From positions 45,817 through 109,816 of the forward strand of contig PXSA01000004.1 of the NCBI GenBank assembly GCA_003023565.1: a stretch of DNA of 64,000 bases, given 5' to 3'. Shown piece after piece: positions 32,285 through 42,043 of this stretch. A model generated the notes under the pieces. That model was given only the letters and a program-made list of their open reading frames with translations. It was not told the origin of the DNA and made no database searches. The first letter of the stretch is position 1. Every line of letters begins with the position of its first letter. The position numbers and the translations under genes are program-made. Source of the stretch: Halobacteriales archaeon QS_9_68_17. GTDB taxonomy: Archaea > Halobacteriota > Halobacteria > Halobacteriales > Natronoarchaeaceae.

Positions 32285-33157
32285 CTAATCGTCGGCCGGA
32301 GGCCGAACGCCACCGGTCAGTTCGCGGACCGTCTCGATGGCGTCGCCAACGTCAGCGCCGGCCTCCGCGGCGCGTTCGAGAACCACGTCGGCCATGAGGT
32401 CCTCCGTGCCGACCGCCCCGGAGTACCAGATGTGGTGGCCGTCCACCTCGCCGGGCGTTTCCCAGCCCTTCCGGTAGTCGTCGGTCAGGCCCATGTCCTC
32501 GGGGATGTCCTCTTGCGTGTGGTAGCCGTCCGCGATGAACAGCGGAACGACGACGACGTCGTCGCTCTCGAAGAAGTCGGTCACGTCATCGACCTCCGGG
32601 TCCTCGTCCATGAACAGCGCCTTCACCTCGTCGAAGCGACCGCGCTCGCGGATGCGGTCGGCGTGGTACTCGATGGCCTTCGCGCTGTTCTCGTTGCGCT
32701 CGGTGCCGTGGCCGACGACGGTGAGGCCGAATCCGTCCCCCACGTCCGTGTCCCCGGTGACGCTTTCGGCGCGCTGGACGATGACGTCGCTCATCGCGTC
32801 GTGGGTGCCGACGGGGCCGCAGTAGTGGACGGACTTGTCGACGTCTTCCGGCGCGCCGCGTCGCGGCTCCCACCCGGGGTCCGGGTCGTCCAGTCCCACG
32901 TCGTCGTCGACGCGGAGTTCGCGCGGGATGACCTCCTCGGTGAAGTAGCCCTCGCTGATGAACAGCGGGACGACGTACACCTCGTCGCTCTCGACGGTGC
33001 GAAGCACCTCTCGGAAGTGTGGTTCCTCCTTCCAGAACCCGGTGACGACCTCGTCGAACGCCCCCGTCTCGCGGACGGTGTCCGCGTGGCGGTAGGTCGG
33101 CGTGCTGGAGTCCGGATTCAGGTGCGAGCCGTGAGCCACGATGACCAGCGCTTGCAT
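32285..33157 (-). CDS. cbiX: Sirohydrochlorin chelatase CbiX (two-domain)
   Basis: A 290-residue tandem CbiX/SirB protein inserting Co2+ or Fe2+ into sirohydrochlorin. Domain 1 begins MQALVIVAHGSHLNPDS with the metal-binding His and has VVPLFISEGYFTEEVIP; domain 2 repeats this with LTVVGHGTERNENSAKAIEY and VVPLFIADGYHTQEDIP. Both halves keep His-Gly and the Ser/Asn pattern, so both may be active. The length is that of haloarchaeal fused CbiX. The DR2241 gene follows on the same strand. Metal preference cannot be read from sequence. Confidence 0.9.
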   Translation of the reverse strand: MQALVIVAHGSHLNPDSSTPTYRHADTVRETGAFDEVVTGFWKEEPHFREVLRTVESDEVYVVPLFISEGYFTEEVIPRELRVDDDVGLDDPDPGWEPRRGAPEDVDKSVHYCGPVGTHDAMSDVIVQRAESVTGDTDVGDGFGLTVVGHGTERNENSAKAIEYHADRIRERGRFDEVKALFMDEDPEVDDVTDFFESDDVVVVPLFIADGYHTQEDIPEDMGLTDDYRKGWETPGEVDGHHIWYSGAVGTEDLMADVVLERAAEAGADVGDAIETVRELTGGVRPPADD

Positions 33158-33315
33158 ACTCGAACGGTAGGGGTAAAGGAACTTAGAGACTTCGCAAAGA
33201 ACCGTCGTCGAACTCCCAACCGGTCGTTACGAAACGTGCAGCGACGGCCGCTCACCGCGAGCCGAGCGCCGGGCCGGCGACAGGATTTATCTCGCGGCCG
33301 CGCGCTGAGTAGCGT

Positions 33316-33810
33316 ATGTCATTGGCCGAGCGAACCCGGGAGGCAGTCCGCGAACGGCCGTTCCTCCTCGACGGTCTTCGGGCCGACGTAGTGAACTACA
33401 CCGCCGCGGCGCGCCATCTGGACGTCGACGGGGACGTCGACGCGGTCGCCACGGCGCTCCGACGGTTCGCCGAGGAACTGCCCGCGTACGAGACCGATGG
33501 CCGGTCGGTCAGGGTGTCGATGGAGAGCGGAGTGGGCCGCGCCGAGGGCGCGGCGGACGCGCTGCTCGTTCTGGGAGACGCCGCGCTCGCGCCAACGGGC
33601 GGATCGATGACGGGCGTACTCGCGACCGGCGACGTCGACGCGGGGGCGCTTTCGGCGGTCCTACGGCGGTTGGCCACTACCGGCGTCGAGGTCGAGGCCG
33701 CCGCGGTGGCGGGCGACGCGCTACTGGTCACGGTAGAGCGACGGGCCGGCGCTGACGCTGTTCGGACCGTCGAGGACGCGCTCGAAGAAGTGCCGGATCG
33801 GAACTACTGA
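33316..33810 (+). CDS. DUF7523-type haloarchaeal protein
   Basis: A 164-residue protein with an N-terminal helical DNA-binding-like part (REAVRERPFLLDGLRADVVN, TAAARHLDVDGDVDAVATAL) followed by a regulatory-looking alpha/beta part (ALLVLGDAALAPTGGSMTGV, VEVEAAAVAGDALLVTVERR), reminiscent of ACT-like folds. Family number from memory; function unknown. A TATA-like GATTTATCTC lies about 27 bases before the ATG. Neighbouring CbiX/DR2241 is a recurrent haloarchaeal context as I recall it. Its end overlaps the convergent DUF7344-type gene by seven bases. Confidence 0.7.
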   Translation: MSLAERTREAVRERPFLLDGLRADVVNYTAAARHLDVDGDVDAVATALRRFAEELPAYETDGRSVRVSMESGVGRAEGAADALLVLGDAALAPTGGSMTGVLATGDVDAGALSAVLRRLATTGVEVEAAAVAGDALLVTVERRAGADAVRTVEDALEEVPDRNY

Positions 33811-34145
33811 CCGTTCTCGTGCCGGGCGGTGACAGCCGCCGCATGGCGGCCGTCGGGGGTCAACTCCGCGACGCGGGTCCCGTAGTCGACGGTGACGAGT
33901 CCGAGGTCGGCGAGCTTCGGCAGATCGATGTGCCACAGTCGGACGGCCACCTCGTCCGCGTCGTCGGGACGGTCGGTCGACTCGGCAAGCGACGCCGCGA
34001 GGTCAGCGACCTCGGCCGGGTCGTCCCGTCGGCCGAGCTCAGCGAGCGCTTCGCGACGACTGGCGGACCCGAGCGCGGCGAAAAGGCGGTCCGCATCGTC
34101 GGCCGTCGACGGCCAGGCGGCGAGGCCGGTAGTTCGGCCGCTCAT
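33804..34145 (-). CDS. DUF7344-type winged-helix regulator
   Basis: A 113-residue haloarchaeal HTH protein. The segment ADRLFAALGSASRREALAEL is the start of the winged helix and LWHIDLPKLADLGLVTVDYG gives the recognition helix and wing, as in small haloarchaeal regulators related to ArsR. The start is the ATG at 34145; a GTG 12 bases upstream is possible. No target known. It ends tail-to-tail with the preceding gene. Confidence 0.75.
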   Translation of the reverse strand: MSGRTTGLAAWPSTADDADRLFAALGSASRREALAELGRRDDPAEVADLAASLAESTDRPDDADEVAVRLWHIDLPKLADLGLVTVDYGTRVAELTPDGRHAAAVTARHENGQ

Positions 34146-34893
34146 GACGGAGTCCACCTCTCGACGAGTGGAGGTCCGGCGGAGCGGGGCTGTTCGGAGA
34201 GCGGTTCGGACTGACGGGCTCGATTCGGTGGGGCCTTCATGGGTAGGGTGTACTCGGGCGGGGCACAGGGACCTTCGTACGCTGTAGTTTACTCACACTG
34301 ACGACCGGTACGCCAGCATTAGTTGCCCGCCGCGAGACAGGCTTCGCTTGGCGGGTCAGAGGAATAAAGGTAGAACACCATTTCCCTCAGTTCCGGGTGG
34401 TGAAACGATCGGGCCGTAGCGGAAAGCGCGCCTTAGGGCCGGTAAGCGAACGTTACCGGCGGACGAACGCGTCGTGGAGTCGCTCGCCGCCCGGCGAGAA
34501 CCCCTCCCGTCCGCAATGTCGTCCCACGATAGTCTCGGCGTTCAGGATATTGTCGTGCGCGATGGCGTCGCGTAGCGCCGCCGTCGCTCTCCTACACTAT
34601 TATTGTCCCGCCGAAGCCTGCGGCCGCGCCGGTACTCGCGGCGCAGTCGGGTACTTCGCGTCGCGATACGTCGCCGACCGCGTCGCGCCAGTCGTGCGGT
34701 GACGTCCGGCCGTGGCGGGCTACCGAGACGAGGGCGACGGCCCGCTTTCCCCCGGTTCGCCCGGTACCGGAAACCGCCATCGGGGAAGGGAATTACCGGC
34801 GGTTCGACGGAAACCGGGCGTTCCGGGGCGACGAGACGGCGCTGCGGCCCCGTTCCGACGATTACAAAGGGTGTGAACGGATAGAAGACGGCG
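34146..34893. other. 748-base stretch without a supported gene
   Basis: Six-frame reading shows no convincing gene. Three things stand out: an imperfect hairpin with stem CCCGCC/GGCGGG (about 34328-34356), a perfect 8-bp hairpin GCCGGTAA/TTACCGGC (34438-34460), and, on the minus strand just before that hairpin, about 40 codons that read naturally (AETIVGRHCGREGFSPGGER and similar) ending in TAA but with no usable start codon and two stops upstream. The last may be a gene remnant. TATA-like GAATAAAGG occurs near 34362. Confidence 0.4.
34438..34460. terminator. Hairpin with 8-bp stem
   Basis: GCCGGTAA and TTACCGGC pair perfectly around GCGAACG. One arm contains the stop codon of the minus-strand relic frame described for this spacer, so it may be a leftover transcript-end hairpin. 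Confidence 0.3.
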
Positions 34894-36378
34894 ATGACCG
34901 TACACGTGACGAACACGCTGACGGGCGAGAAGGAGCCGTTCGAGCCGCAGGACCCGGACTCCGTTCTCCTCTACCTCTGCGGCCTGACGGTGTCTGACCC
35001 GGCGCACGTCGGCCACGCCCGGGCGTGGGTACACACCGACGTTATCCACCGGTGGCTGGACCACAAGGGGTACGACGTCCGCCACGTCGAGAACTTCACC
35101 GACGTGAACGAGAAGATCGCCGCCCGCGTCGGCGAGGACGGCGACAGCGAGGCCGACGTCGCCGAGAACTACGTCGCCGAGACGGTAGAGGACATGCGCT
35201 CGCTCGGCCTCAAGCGAGCGACCGTCTATCCCCGCGTCTCCGAACACGTACCCGAGATCGTCGACATGGTCGAGACGCTCGTCGAGAAGGGCTACGCGTA
35301 CGAGGCCAACGGGTCGGTCTACTTCGACGTCAGCGAGTACCCCGAGTACGGAAAGCTCTCGAACCAGGACGTCGGGGAGATGGAGGCACAAGGGGCAGAG
35401 GACGCCCGCGGGGAGAAGCGAAACCCCGCCGACTTCGCGCTCTGGAAGGCCGGCAGCCTCGACGCCGACGATGTGGACGAACACCGCCACGCGGACGCTG
35501 CGCCCGCCGACGAGGCGGCCGAGACGGCCCGAACGTGGGACTCGCCGTGGGGCGAGGGCCGACCCGGGTGGCACATCGAGTGCTCGGTCATGTCGACGAC
35601 CCACCTCGACGACACGATCGACATCCACGTCGCCGGTCAGGACCTCGTTTTCCCCCACAACGAAAACGAGATCGCACAGAGCGAAGCGGCGACGGGCGAG
35701 CAGTTCAGCCGGTACTGGGTCCACGTCCGTCTGCTAGAGACCGCCGGCGAGAAGATGTCGTCGTCGCTCGGGAACTTCGCCACCGTCGAGGAGATGGTCG
35801 CCGAGGAGGGCGCGGACGTCGTCCGCACCCTCCTGCTGTCGACGGCGTACCACAACCGAGCGACGTTCTCCGAGGAGACGCTCGCGGAGGCCCGCGACCG
35901 CTGGGAGCGCCTCGACCGGGCCTACGACCGCGCGGTCGACGCCGTAGACGGGGTCGACGCCCGAACCAAGGTCGAGGACGCCGACCTGCGCGACGCGGTC
36001 GCCGACACCCACGAGGCCGTCCCCGGGGCGATGAACGACGACTTCAACACTCGCGAGGCGCTCGCCGCCCTGCTCGAACTCGCGAACGCGGTCAACCGTC
36101 ACGTGGACGACCGTGACGCGTACGACTACCGGTCCCTCCGCGAGGCGGTCGAGACGTTCGAGGAGTTCGGCGGGGACGTGCTCGGCCTGACGTTCGGCGA
36201 CGGGTCGGCATCGGGCGAGGCGCGACTCGCCGACGAGGCCATCGAACTGGTGCTCGACCTCCGCGAGCGCGAGCGCGAGGCCGGCAACTACGAGCGCGCC
36301 GACGAACTGCGGGACGAGATCGAGGCGCTCGGGGTCACCGTCGAGGACTCCGACGACGGGCCGACCTTCCGGCGCTGA
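34894..36378 (+). CDS. cysS: Cysteinyl-tRNA synthetase
   Basis: A 494-residue class I synthetase charging tRNA-Cys. The HIGH motif is HVGH in SDPAHVGHARAW, zinc/substrate residues lie in YLCGLTV and HIECSVMS, HNENEIAQSEA is present, and the KMSKS loop is KMSSSLGN. The C-terminal helical DALR-like part and EAGNYERADELRDEIEALG end are typical. A 25-residue acidic loop (after WKAGSLDADD) is known in haloarchaeal enzymes and has no hairpin signature. Monocistronic. Confidence 0.96.
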   Translation: MTVHVTNTLTGEKEPFEPQDPDSVLLYLCGLTVSDPAHVGHARAWVHTDVIHRWLDHKGYDVRHVENFTDVNEKIAARVGEDGDSEADVAENYVAETVEDMRSLGLKRATVYPRVSEHVPEIVDMVETLVEKGYAYEANGSVYFDVSEYPEYGKLSNQDVGEMEAQGAEDARGEKRNPADFALWKAGSLDADDVDEHRHADAAPADEAAETARTWDSPWGEGRPGWHIECSVMSTTHLDDTIDIHVAGQDLVFPHNENEIAQSEAATGEQFSRYWVHVRLLETAGEKMSSSLGNFATVEEMVAEEGADVVRTLLLSTAYHNRATFSEETLAEARDRWERLDRAYDRAVDAVDGVDARTKVEDADLRDAVADTHEAVPGAMNDDFNTREALAALLELANAVNRHVDDRDAYDYRSLREAVETFEEFGGDVLGLTFGDGSASGEARLADEAIELVLDLREREREAGNYERADELRDEIEALGVTVEDSDDGPTFRR

Positions 36379-36503
36379 GTCGGAGCGCGCGACCGCTCCG
36401 TTCGGGGCGACCGCTGAAACGGCGACGTACCCGCGGGAACGCTCGTCTAAGCTCTTGTGGCAAACAGTATATACGGCCCCGACGGTAACTCACAGTCGGA
36501 TCC

Positions 36504-37151
36504 ATGACCCTGACACGACGAGCGTTCGCCGCGGTGCTGAGCGGGACTGTCGTCGCCGGTTCCGGCTGTCTCGGATTTATCACGGGCGAGGAGGCTCAGA
36601 CGTTCGAGGCGTCTCCCCCCACCGTCTCCGACGCCGCCCTTGAGGAGACCGACTACCAGCAAAGCGGCGAGCAGGAGAGCGAGGAGATGGAGGTCACGCG
36701 AACCGTCGAAGGCGGCGGGCAAGAGCGCGACATCAAGGCCGTCAACTACATCAGCGAGTACGAGCGCAAGGTCTCGTTTCTCGGGATGGAGAAACGCGCC
36801 GCGGTGTACGTCGCCTTCTCGACGCCCAAGGTCGAGATACTCGGGGAGACGTTCAACCCCGTCGGCGAGATGTCGGACAAAGAACTCGTCCAGCAGGTAC
36901 AAGGCAAGTACGAGGGTCTCTCAGTCGAGGAAGACCCGGTCGACGTGCGCGAGACGCAGATGCTCGGTACCACGGTCGAGGTCTCGAAGTTCGAGGGACA
37001 GGCCGACCTCGACGGGTCCACCGTCGACGTGTACGTCCACGTCGGGCAGGCGGACCACGACGGCGACTTCGTCATCCCCATCGGCGTTTACCCGCAGCAG
37101 ATCGACGACGAGGAGGAAGTGTTCACGATGATAGAATCGACCGAGCACTGA
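36504..37151 (+). CDS. DUF6517-type Tat lipoprotein
   Basis: A 215-residue secreted protein. The signal has twin Arg (LTRRAFAAVLSG) and lipobox GSGC with Cys about 22, so it is likely exported by Tat and lipid-anchored. The mature part is beta-rich (YERKVSFLGMEKRAAVYVAF, STPKVEILGETFNPVGEMS; then VDVYVHVGQADHDGDFVIPI), matching haloarchaeal DUF6517 as I remember it. Function unknown. TATATA near 36470 about 30 bases before the ATG predicts leaderless transcription. Confidence 0.75.
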   Translation: MTLTRRAFAAVLSGTVVAGSGCLGFITGEEAQTFEASPPTVSDAALEETDYQQSGEQESEEMEVTRTVEGGGQERDIKAVNYISEYERKVSFLGMEKRAAVYVAFSTPKVEILGETFNPVGEMSDKELVQQVQGKYEGLSVEEDPVDVRETQMLGTTVEVSKFEGQADLDGSTVDVYVHVGQADHDGDFVIPIGVYPQQIDDEEEVFTMIESTEH

Positions 37152-37262
37152 CCCGCCGGAGAACCGACCGTTGGCTCCCCGGCGAGATGTCGCGAGCGCG
37201 GCCCCGAGAGACACGGCGACGAAGCAGACGGTCACCCGTGAGAAAGCGGCCGTCGGCTCCGT

Positions 37263-37693
37263 TTAGTCGACGCGACTCCGGACGGTCATCGTCGCCAGCG
37301 CCGTGAGGAAGGCGACGCCGACGAGACGTCGCGGGACGACGCCGAACAGCGGCCTGTGGATCCTGAAGCCCTGTATCTCCGCGACGTAGAGGACTCCGAC
37401 CCCAGCGCGACGCCGAAGGAGAGGGTGGCCGCGTAGTAGCCCAGTCGGGTCGCGATGAACGCTCCGACTTCGAGCGTTCCGCCTTCTACCAGTATCGGGA
37501 TGCCGAACACGACGCGTCCGACGAGCGCCTCGGCTACGTCCCCGCGGTCGAACCCCTTCACGACCTTCCCGGAGACGCCGGAACCGACGTGGACGCGCCG
37601 GGCCATCCGCATCGTCTCGTGGACCTGCGCTCGCTCGGACGCGGAGTCGACCGACTCCTCGAGGTCTTCGAGTTCGTTCGGCAGGTCGGTTAC
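37263..37693 (-). pseudogene. DUF2391-type membrane protein, frameshifted and truncated
   Basis: The frame from about 37693 to 37405 reads naturally (ERAQVHETMRMARRVHVG, then VGRVVFGIPILVEGGTLEVG and TLSFGVALG). It then must shift by one base at the four-G run (coding strand, near 37400-37404) to continue as VGVLYVAEIQGFRI and LVGVAFLTALATM before TAA at 37263. This order matches DUF2391/TIGR02587 membrane proteins, which continue about 35 residues further. The start region lacks ATG/GTG above 37612. One missing G plus truncated ends indicate a decaying gene; a single-base sequencing error would explain only the shift. Confidence 0.6.
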
Positions 37694-37892
37694 GGTTCCG
37701 CCGTGCCCCCGCTGCTGCCCCGAGACTCCTCCGGTTTCAGTTCTTCCGAAAACGTTTTACGTCCCAGATCGGCTTGATCTATCGATAATCTCTCGACAAA
37801 CCACCCACGACTATCTAAGATCATCCGAACGGAGAGGAAGACACGCACCGGAGAGCATCACCCCCCGCGCCGCACGGTGACGCTCGGGAACC

Positions 37893-38699
37893 TCACTCGC
37901 CTCGCCACCGGGGTTCGCGGTCTTCCAGAAACGCGTCGATCCCCTCGTTTTTGTCCTCGGTCGCGAACAGCTGGGCGAACAGTTCCGCCTCGTACTCGAT
38001 GCCGGCGGAGAGGTCCATTCGGGACGCCGCCTGCACCGCTTTCTTCGCGTGTTCGAGCGCGATCGGGCTGTGCCCGGCCATGGAGCCGGCGAGGTCGTAG
38101 ACCCGCTCGTCGAAGTCGTCGTCGCCGTGTACCCCGTCGACGAGGCCGATGTCGGCCGCCTCGTCGGCGTCGATCGGTTCGCCGGAGAGGACCAGCCGCA
38201 TGGCCTGTCCCTCGCCGACGATCCGGGGGAGCCGCTGCGTCGCGCCGCCGCCGGGCATGATCCCGAGCGATATCTCCGGCTGGCCGAGTTTCGCGTCGGC
38301 GCGAGCGATCCGCACGTCGCAGGCCAGCGCGAGTTCGGAGCCCCCGCCGAGCGCGTGGCCGTTGATGCGCGCTATCACGGGGACCGTCAGGTCGTCGACG
38401 ACCTCGTACACCCGCGGGCGCTCGCTCGCTCGCCGCTGTTCCACGGCGTCCCGCTCGCGGAGTTCCTTCACGTCCGCGCCGGCGACGAACGCGCCGGACT
38501 CCTCGGAGCCGGTCAGCACGACGACTGTGGCGTCGTCGTCCGCCTCCAGTTCCGGGAGGACGGAGCGCAGTTCCGACCGGACCTGCGCGTTCAGGGCGTT
38601 GCGCGCGTCCGGGCGGTCGATGACGACCGTCGCGACGCCCTCCGCCTCGTCGCCGACCCGCACTGCCACCGTCTCGCAGTCGTCGCCGATGTCGGTCAT
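37893..38699 (-). CDS. Enoyl-CoA hydratase/isomerase
   Basis: A 268-residue crotonase-fold enzyme adding water to 2-enoyl-CoA in beta-oxidation. The oxyanion-hole segment AFVAGADVKELRER and the active-site segment INGHALGGGSELALACD, with Glu in GQPEISLGIMPGGGATQRL, are intact. The C-terminus DAFLEDREPRW is typical (xxFxEKRxPxW). It is the last gene of a minus-strand cluster: its ATG overlaps the stop of the hydroxyacyl-CoA dehydrogenase gene by four bases. Confidence 0.9.
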   Translation of the reverse strand: MTDIGDDCETVAVRVGDEAEGVATVVIDRPDARNALNAQVRSELRSVLPELEADDDATVVVLTGSEESGAFVAGADVKELRERDAVEQRRASERPRVYEVVDDLTVPVIARINGHALGGGSELALACDVRIARADAKLGQPEISLGIMPGGGATQRLPRIVGEGQAMRLVLSGEPIDADEAADIGLVDGVHGDDDFDERVYDLAGSMAGHSPIALEHAKKAVQAASRMDLSAGIEYEAELFAQLFATEDKNEGIDAFLEDREPRWRGE

Positions 38700-39655
38700 C
38701 GGTCGTCACCTCCGTTTTCGGCGGCGGTGGCCCCGTCCGCAGTCGCCTCACTGCCGCCTGCCGCACCGCCCGGCGTCGTCGCGTACTCCCCGGCGGGCGC
38801 GACCGGTTCACCGTCCTCCCAGACGTAGAACCCCTCGCCGGTCTTCTTCCCCAGTTTGCCGGCGCGGACCTTCCGCCGAAGGGTCTGGGGCGGGCGGAAG
38901 CGCTCGCCGAGTTCCTCGCGGAGGTACTCCAGGACGTCGAGGCGGACGTCCAGACCGACCACGTCGGTCAGTTCGATCGGTCCCATCGGGTGGTTGTAGC
39001 CGAGTTCCATCGACCGGTCTATCTCGCGCGGGCCGGCGACGCCCTCCTCCAGCATCCGGAGCGCCTCGACGCCCAGCGCGATGCCCAGCCGCGAGGTGGC
39101 GAACCCCGCCGAGTCGCGCACGACGATCGGCTCTTTTCCGAGGCCCTCCGCGAACCCCTCGGCGAACTCGACGGTCGTCTCGCCGGTCGTCTCCGCGACG
39201 ACCACCTCGACCAGATCCATGACGTACGGCGGGTTGAAGAAGTGCGTCCCGACGGCGCGCGAGGGGTCCTCCAGCGCGCTCGCCACCGCCGTCACCGACA
39301 GCGACGACGTGTTCGTCGCGATGACGGCGTCGGCGGGCGCGTGGTCCTCCGTCCGGGCGAACGTCTCGCGCTTCAGGTCCATCTCCTCGGGCACCGCCTC
39401 GACGACGATATCCGCGTCCGCGACGGCCTCGGCGAGGTCGGTCGTGGTCGACAGGCGGTCGAGCGCCGCGGCCTTCTCCGACTCGTTTAGCTTGCCGCGC
39501 TCGACCCCGCCGTCCAGCGCGGACTCGACGTTCGCCATCGCGTCCGAGAGGATCGATCCCTCGATATCGCGCATCGATACCTCGTGACCGGCGACCGCCG
39601 CCACCTGCGCTATCCCGTGACCCATCGTGCCGGAACCGAGTACGCCGACGTTCAT
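38696..39655 (-). CDS. 3-hydroxyacyl-CoA dehydrogenase
   Basis: A 319-residue NAD-dependent enzyme oxidising (S)-3-hydroxyacyl-CoA. The Rossmann start is VGVLGSGTMGHGIAQVAAVA; NTSSLSVTAVA and GTHFFNPPYVMDLVEVV carry the catalytic His/Asn region, and RRKVRAGKLGKKTGEGFYVW closes the dimer domain. The last 30 residues (Gly/Ala/Thr/Asp-rich) are a nonconserved tail. Start at 39655 is clear from the Rossmann strand. Coupled with the enoyl-CoA hydratase downstream. Confidence 0.93.
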   Translation of the reverse strand: MNVGVLGSGTMGHGIAQVAAVAGHEVSMRDIEGSILSDAMANVESALDGGVERGKLNESEKAAALDRLSTTTDLAEAVADADIVVEAVPEEMDLKRETFARTEDHAPADAVIATNTSSLSVTAVASALEDPSRAVGTHFFNPPYVMDLVEVVVAETTGETTVEFAEGFAEGLGKEPIVVRDSAGFATSRLGIALGVEALRMLEEGVAGPREIDRSMELGYNHPMGPIELTDVVGLDVRLDVLEYLREELGERFRPPQTLRRKVRAGKLGKKTGEGFYVWEDGEPVAPAGEYATTPGGAAGGSEATADGATAAENGGDDR

Positions 39656-39680
39656 GAGAGATACCGCGCTCCCCCGTCTG

Positions 39681-40975
39681 TTAAGGATTGGTGATCGGGA
39701 GCACCTTCGTCCCGTACCGCGGAACGCCCTCCTGTTCGTAGACGCGTCGGACCGTCGCTTCGACCCGGTCGCCGACCGACGCGTCGTCGGCACCGGTCCC
39801 GACGACCTGTGCGGGGAGGCTGACCGTCCGCTCGCCGTCCGGCCCGTCGAACGCGACGACGGCGACCGAGAACTCGCCCGACCGGGCGGCCTGGTCGGCG
39901 AACTCCGGCGGCGCGCCGCCGGACCCGATGGTCGTCGCCCCCTCGACGGTGCCGGTGCCGGGGAGCGCGGTCCGCTCGTACTCGACCAGCGCGTGGCAGG
40001 CGTTGCACGCGCCCTCCGGCGGGATGGTGAGTTCGCCGCAGTCGGGGCACTCGCCCGCGACCAGTCGGTAGCGCTGGTCTAGCGTCCTGCGCCACGATGG
40101 GACGCTGACGTACGCGCCGCCGCCCGCGGGCGGCCCGCCCGCGATGTCGCCGCGCCGGCGGAGGTACGCCGAGTACGACAGTTCCTCGTCGCCGTCGAGC
40201 GCGAGGTCGGCGGGGACGGCCGCCGGCGCGTCGACGACGCGTGTATCGTCTCGTTGTCGACGCCGAGGTCGCCGGCCGCGCGGTACGGGAGCGCGCCGTT
40301 CGGGGCCTGCACGGCGGCGGCGTCCGGGTCGGGATCGGCTTCCAGCGCGTCGACCGCACCGGCAAGCGCCTCGCGGAACGTCGCGCGGTCGTACTCCGTC
40401 ACGTCCAGCCCCTCCACGTCCTCGCTCCCGCGCCGCCGGAAGCGCGTGCCGGGGGCGGGCGTCGCGTACTCCGCGCGGTCCCGAAGCGTCGCCGGCCCGT
40501 CGTCCGCGACGACGAAGGCGGCCGCGCCCGCGCCCGCCGCGTGTTCCTCCGCGCTGTCGGGGTGGCCCGTCGGACAGTCGCTCGCCACGGCGAGGGTTAC
40601 GCCGCCGCGCTCGGCGGCGTCGAACGCGGTCGAGAGCGCCCGCGTCCCCGCCCGCGTGCTGTCCGAGAACGAGCGCCGCGCCGCCGTCCCGGAGACGCCG
40701 AGCATCGCGCCGAGGCGGGCGGTGAGGTCCGTCTCCTCCAGCGGCGGTGTGGTCGTGGCGAACGCGAGCGCGTCGGTCTCGGCCGCGTCGCGGTCGGCGG
40801 CGTCAAGCGCGCGGGTCGCCGCCTCGTACGCCATCGTCAGCGCGTCCTCGTCGGCGTCCGGGACGGCCTTCCGCTCGACGCCGCTGGCGTCGAAGCGGCC
40901 CCACACCTCCTCGAACGCCTCGGCGGGGACGCGATAGCGCGGGGCGTACGCCCCGACGCCGGCGATGCCGGTCAT
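39681..40975 (-). pseudogene. HMG-CoA-synthase-like/OB-fold fusion protein with internal out-of-frame deletion
   Basis: From the ATG at 40975 the chain reads as a thiolase-fold HMG-CoA-synthase-like protein (MTGIAGVGAYAPRYRVPAEA, then ALAFATTTPPLEETDLTARL) down to NETIHA near 40245. There the natural continuation (VVDAPAAVPADLALDGDEEL) jumps to another frame and runs through a zinc ribbon (CPDC and CNAC) and OB-fold to TAA at 39681. About 40 residues that normally carry the TGxxG active-site loop seem missing. Intact relatives act with a thiolase, as here, where its start overlaps the thiolase stop. Either inactive or misassembled. Confidence 0.6.
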
Positions 40976-42043
40976 CGTCCTACCTCCCGGGCGCGTTCGA
41001 GCACGTGCACCACCGCCGCGCCGCCGCTCCCGCCGACGTTGTGGGTGAGCGCGCGCTCGGCGTCCGCGGTCTGTCGCTCGCCAGCGCGCCCCGTCAACCC
41101 CTCGAACGCCTCCACTATCTGCCCGGTCCCGGTCGCGCCGATGGGGTGGCCCTTCGACTTCAGGCCGCCCGAGGGGTTGACCGGGAACTCGCCGTCGAGT
41201 TCGGTGCGGCCGGACTCGACGAGGTCGCCGCTCTCGCCGCGCTCGCAGAAGCCCAGATCCTCGTAGGCCAGCAGTTCCGCGATGGCGAAGCAGTCGTGGA
41301 CCTCCGCGAAGTCGAGGTCGTCGGGTCCCACGCCGGCGCGCTCGTAGGCGGTCTCGGCCGCCCGCCGCGACGCCGGGATGCCGTCGTACCCGTCGCGCTG
41401 GTGGAGGCCGACGCTGTCGCTCGCCGCGCCGACGCCGGCGACCCGGACGGGGTCGTCCGCGAACTCGTCGACCACGCGCTCGCTCGCGACGACGACGCAG
41501 GCCGCCCCGTCGCTCGTCGGACAGCAGTGATACAGGTTCAGCGGGTCGGCGACCGTCGGCGCGTCGCGGGCGTCCGAAAGCGAGCACTCGAAGTCCAGGT
41601 GCGCCTTCTCGTTTCTCGCGCCGTTCGCGTGGTTCTTCACCGCGACCTTCGAGAGGTGGTCCGCGGTCGTCCCGTGGGCGGCCATGTGCGCGCTCGCCAT
41701 CTGGGCGTACACGCCGGCGAACCACGTCGGCCATGCCGCTCCGGACGGCCTGAACCGCCTGCCGCACCGCGTACCCGCCCGCCGCGCAGGCGTTCTCCAC
41801 GCGCGTGCAAGGGACGCCGTGGAGGCCGACGTGCTCGGTGACGGCCGGCCCCGAGAGGCCGATCTGACGGCCGCCGACCCCGAGCGTGGCGACGACGGCC
41901 TCGTCGATATCATCGGGGTCGAGGCCCTTCTCGACGCTGTCCCGCGCCGACTCGTAGGCCTCGCGGAACAGCGACCGGTAGCTCTCCCCCGGAAACGCGC
42001 CGAACGCGGACTGGCCCGCGCCGACGACGTACGCCTCTGGCAT
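40972..42043 (-). pseudogene. Thiolase (SCP2-type) with internal out-of-frame deletion
   Basis: The ATG at 42043 opens MPEAYVVGAGQSAFGAFPGE and reaches the nucleophile segment RVENACAAGG (Cys present) and AVRSGMADV near 41725. It then continues in another frame as FAGVYAQMASAHMAAHG to the end, with KSKGHPIGATG and THNVGGSGG intact. Aligned by eye to the paralogue at 6478-7632, the piece between SGASDL and FAGM there is about 38 residues and is absent here. So the gene lost roughly 110 bases and the frame. Overlap with the HMG-CoA-synthase-like gene shows they form one unit. Confidence 0.65.

Noticed and set aside
35450..35550. Acidic loop in CysS as another hairpin insertion
   Set aside because: It has no triloop hairpins, and haloarchaeal CysS proteins commonly have an acidic loop at this site.
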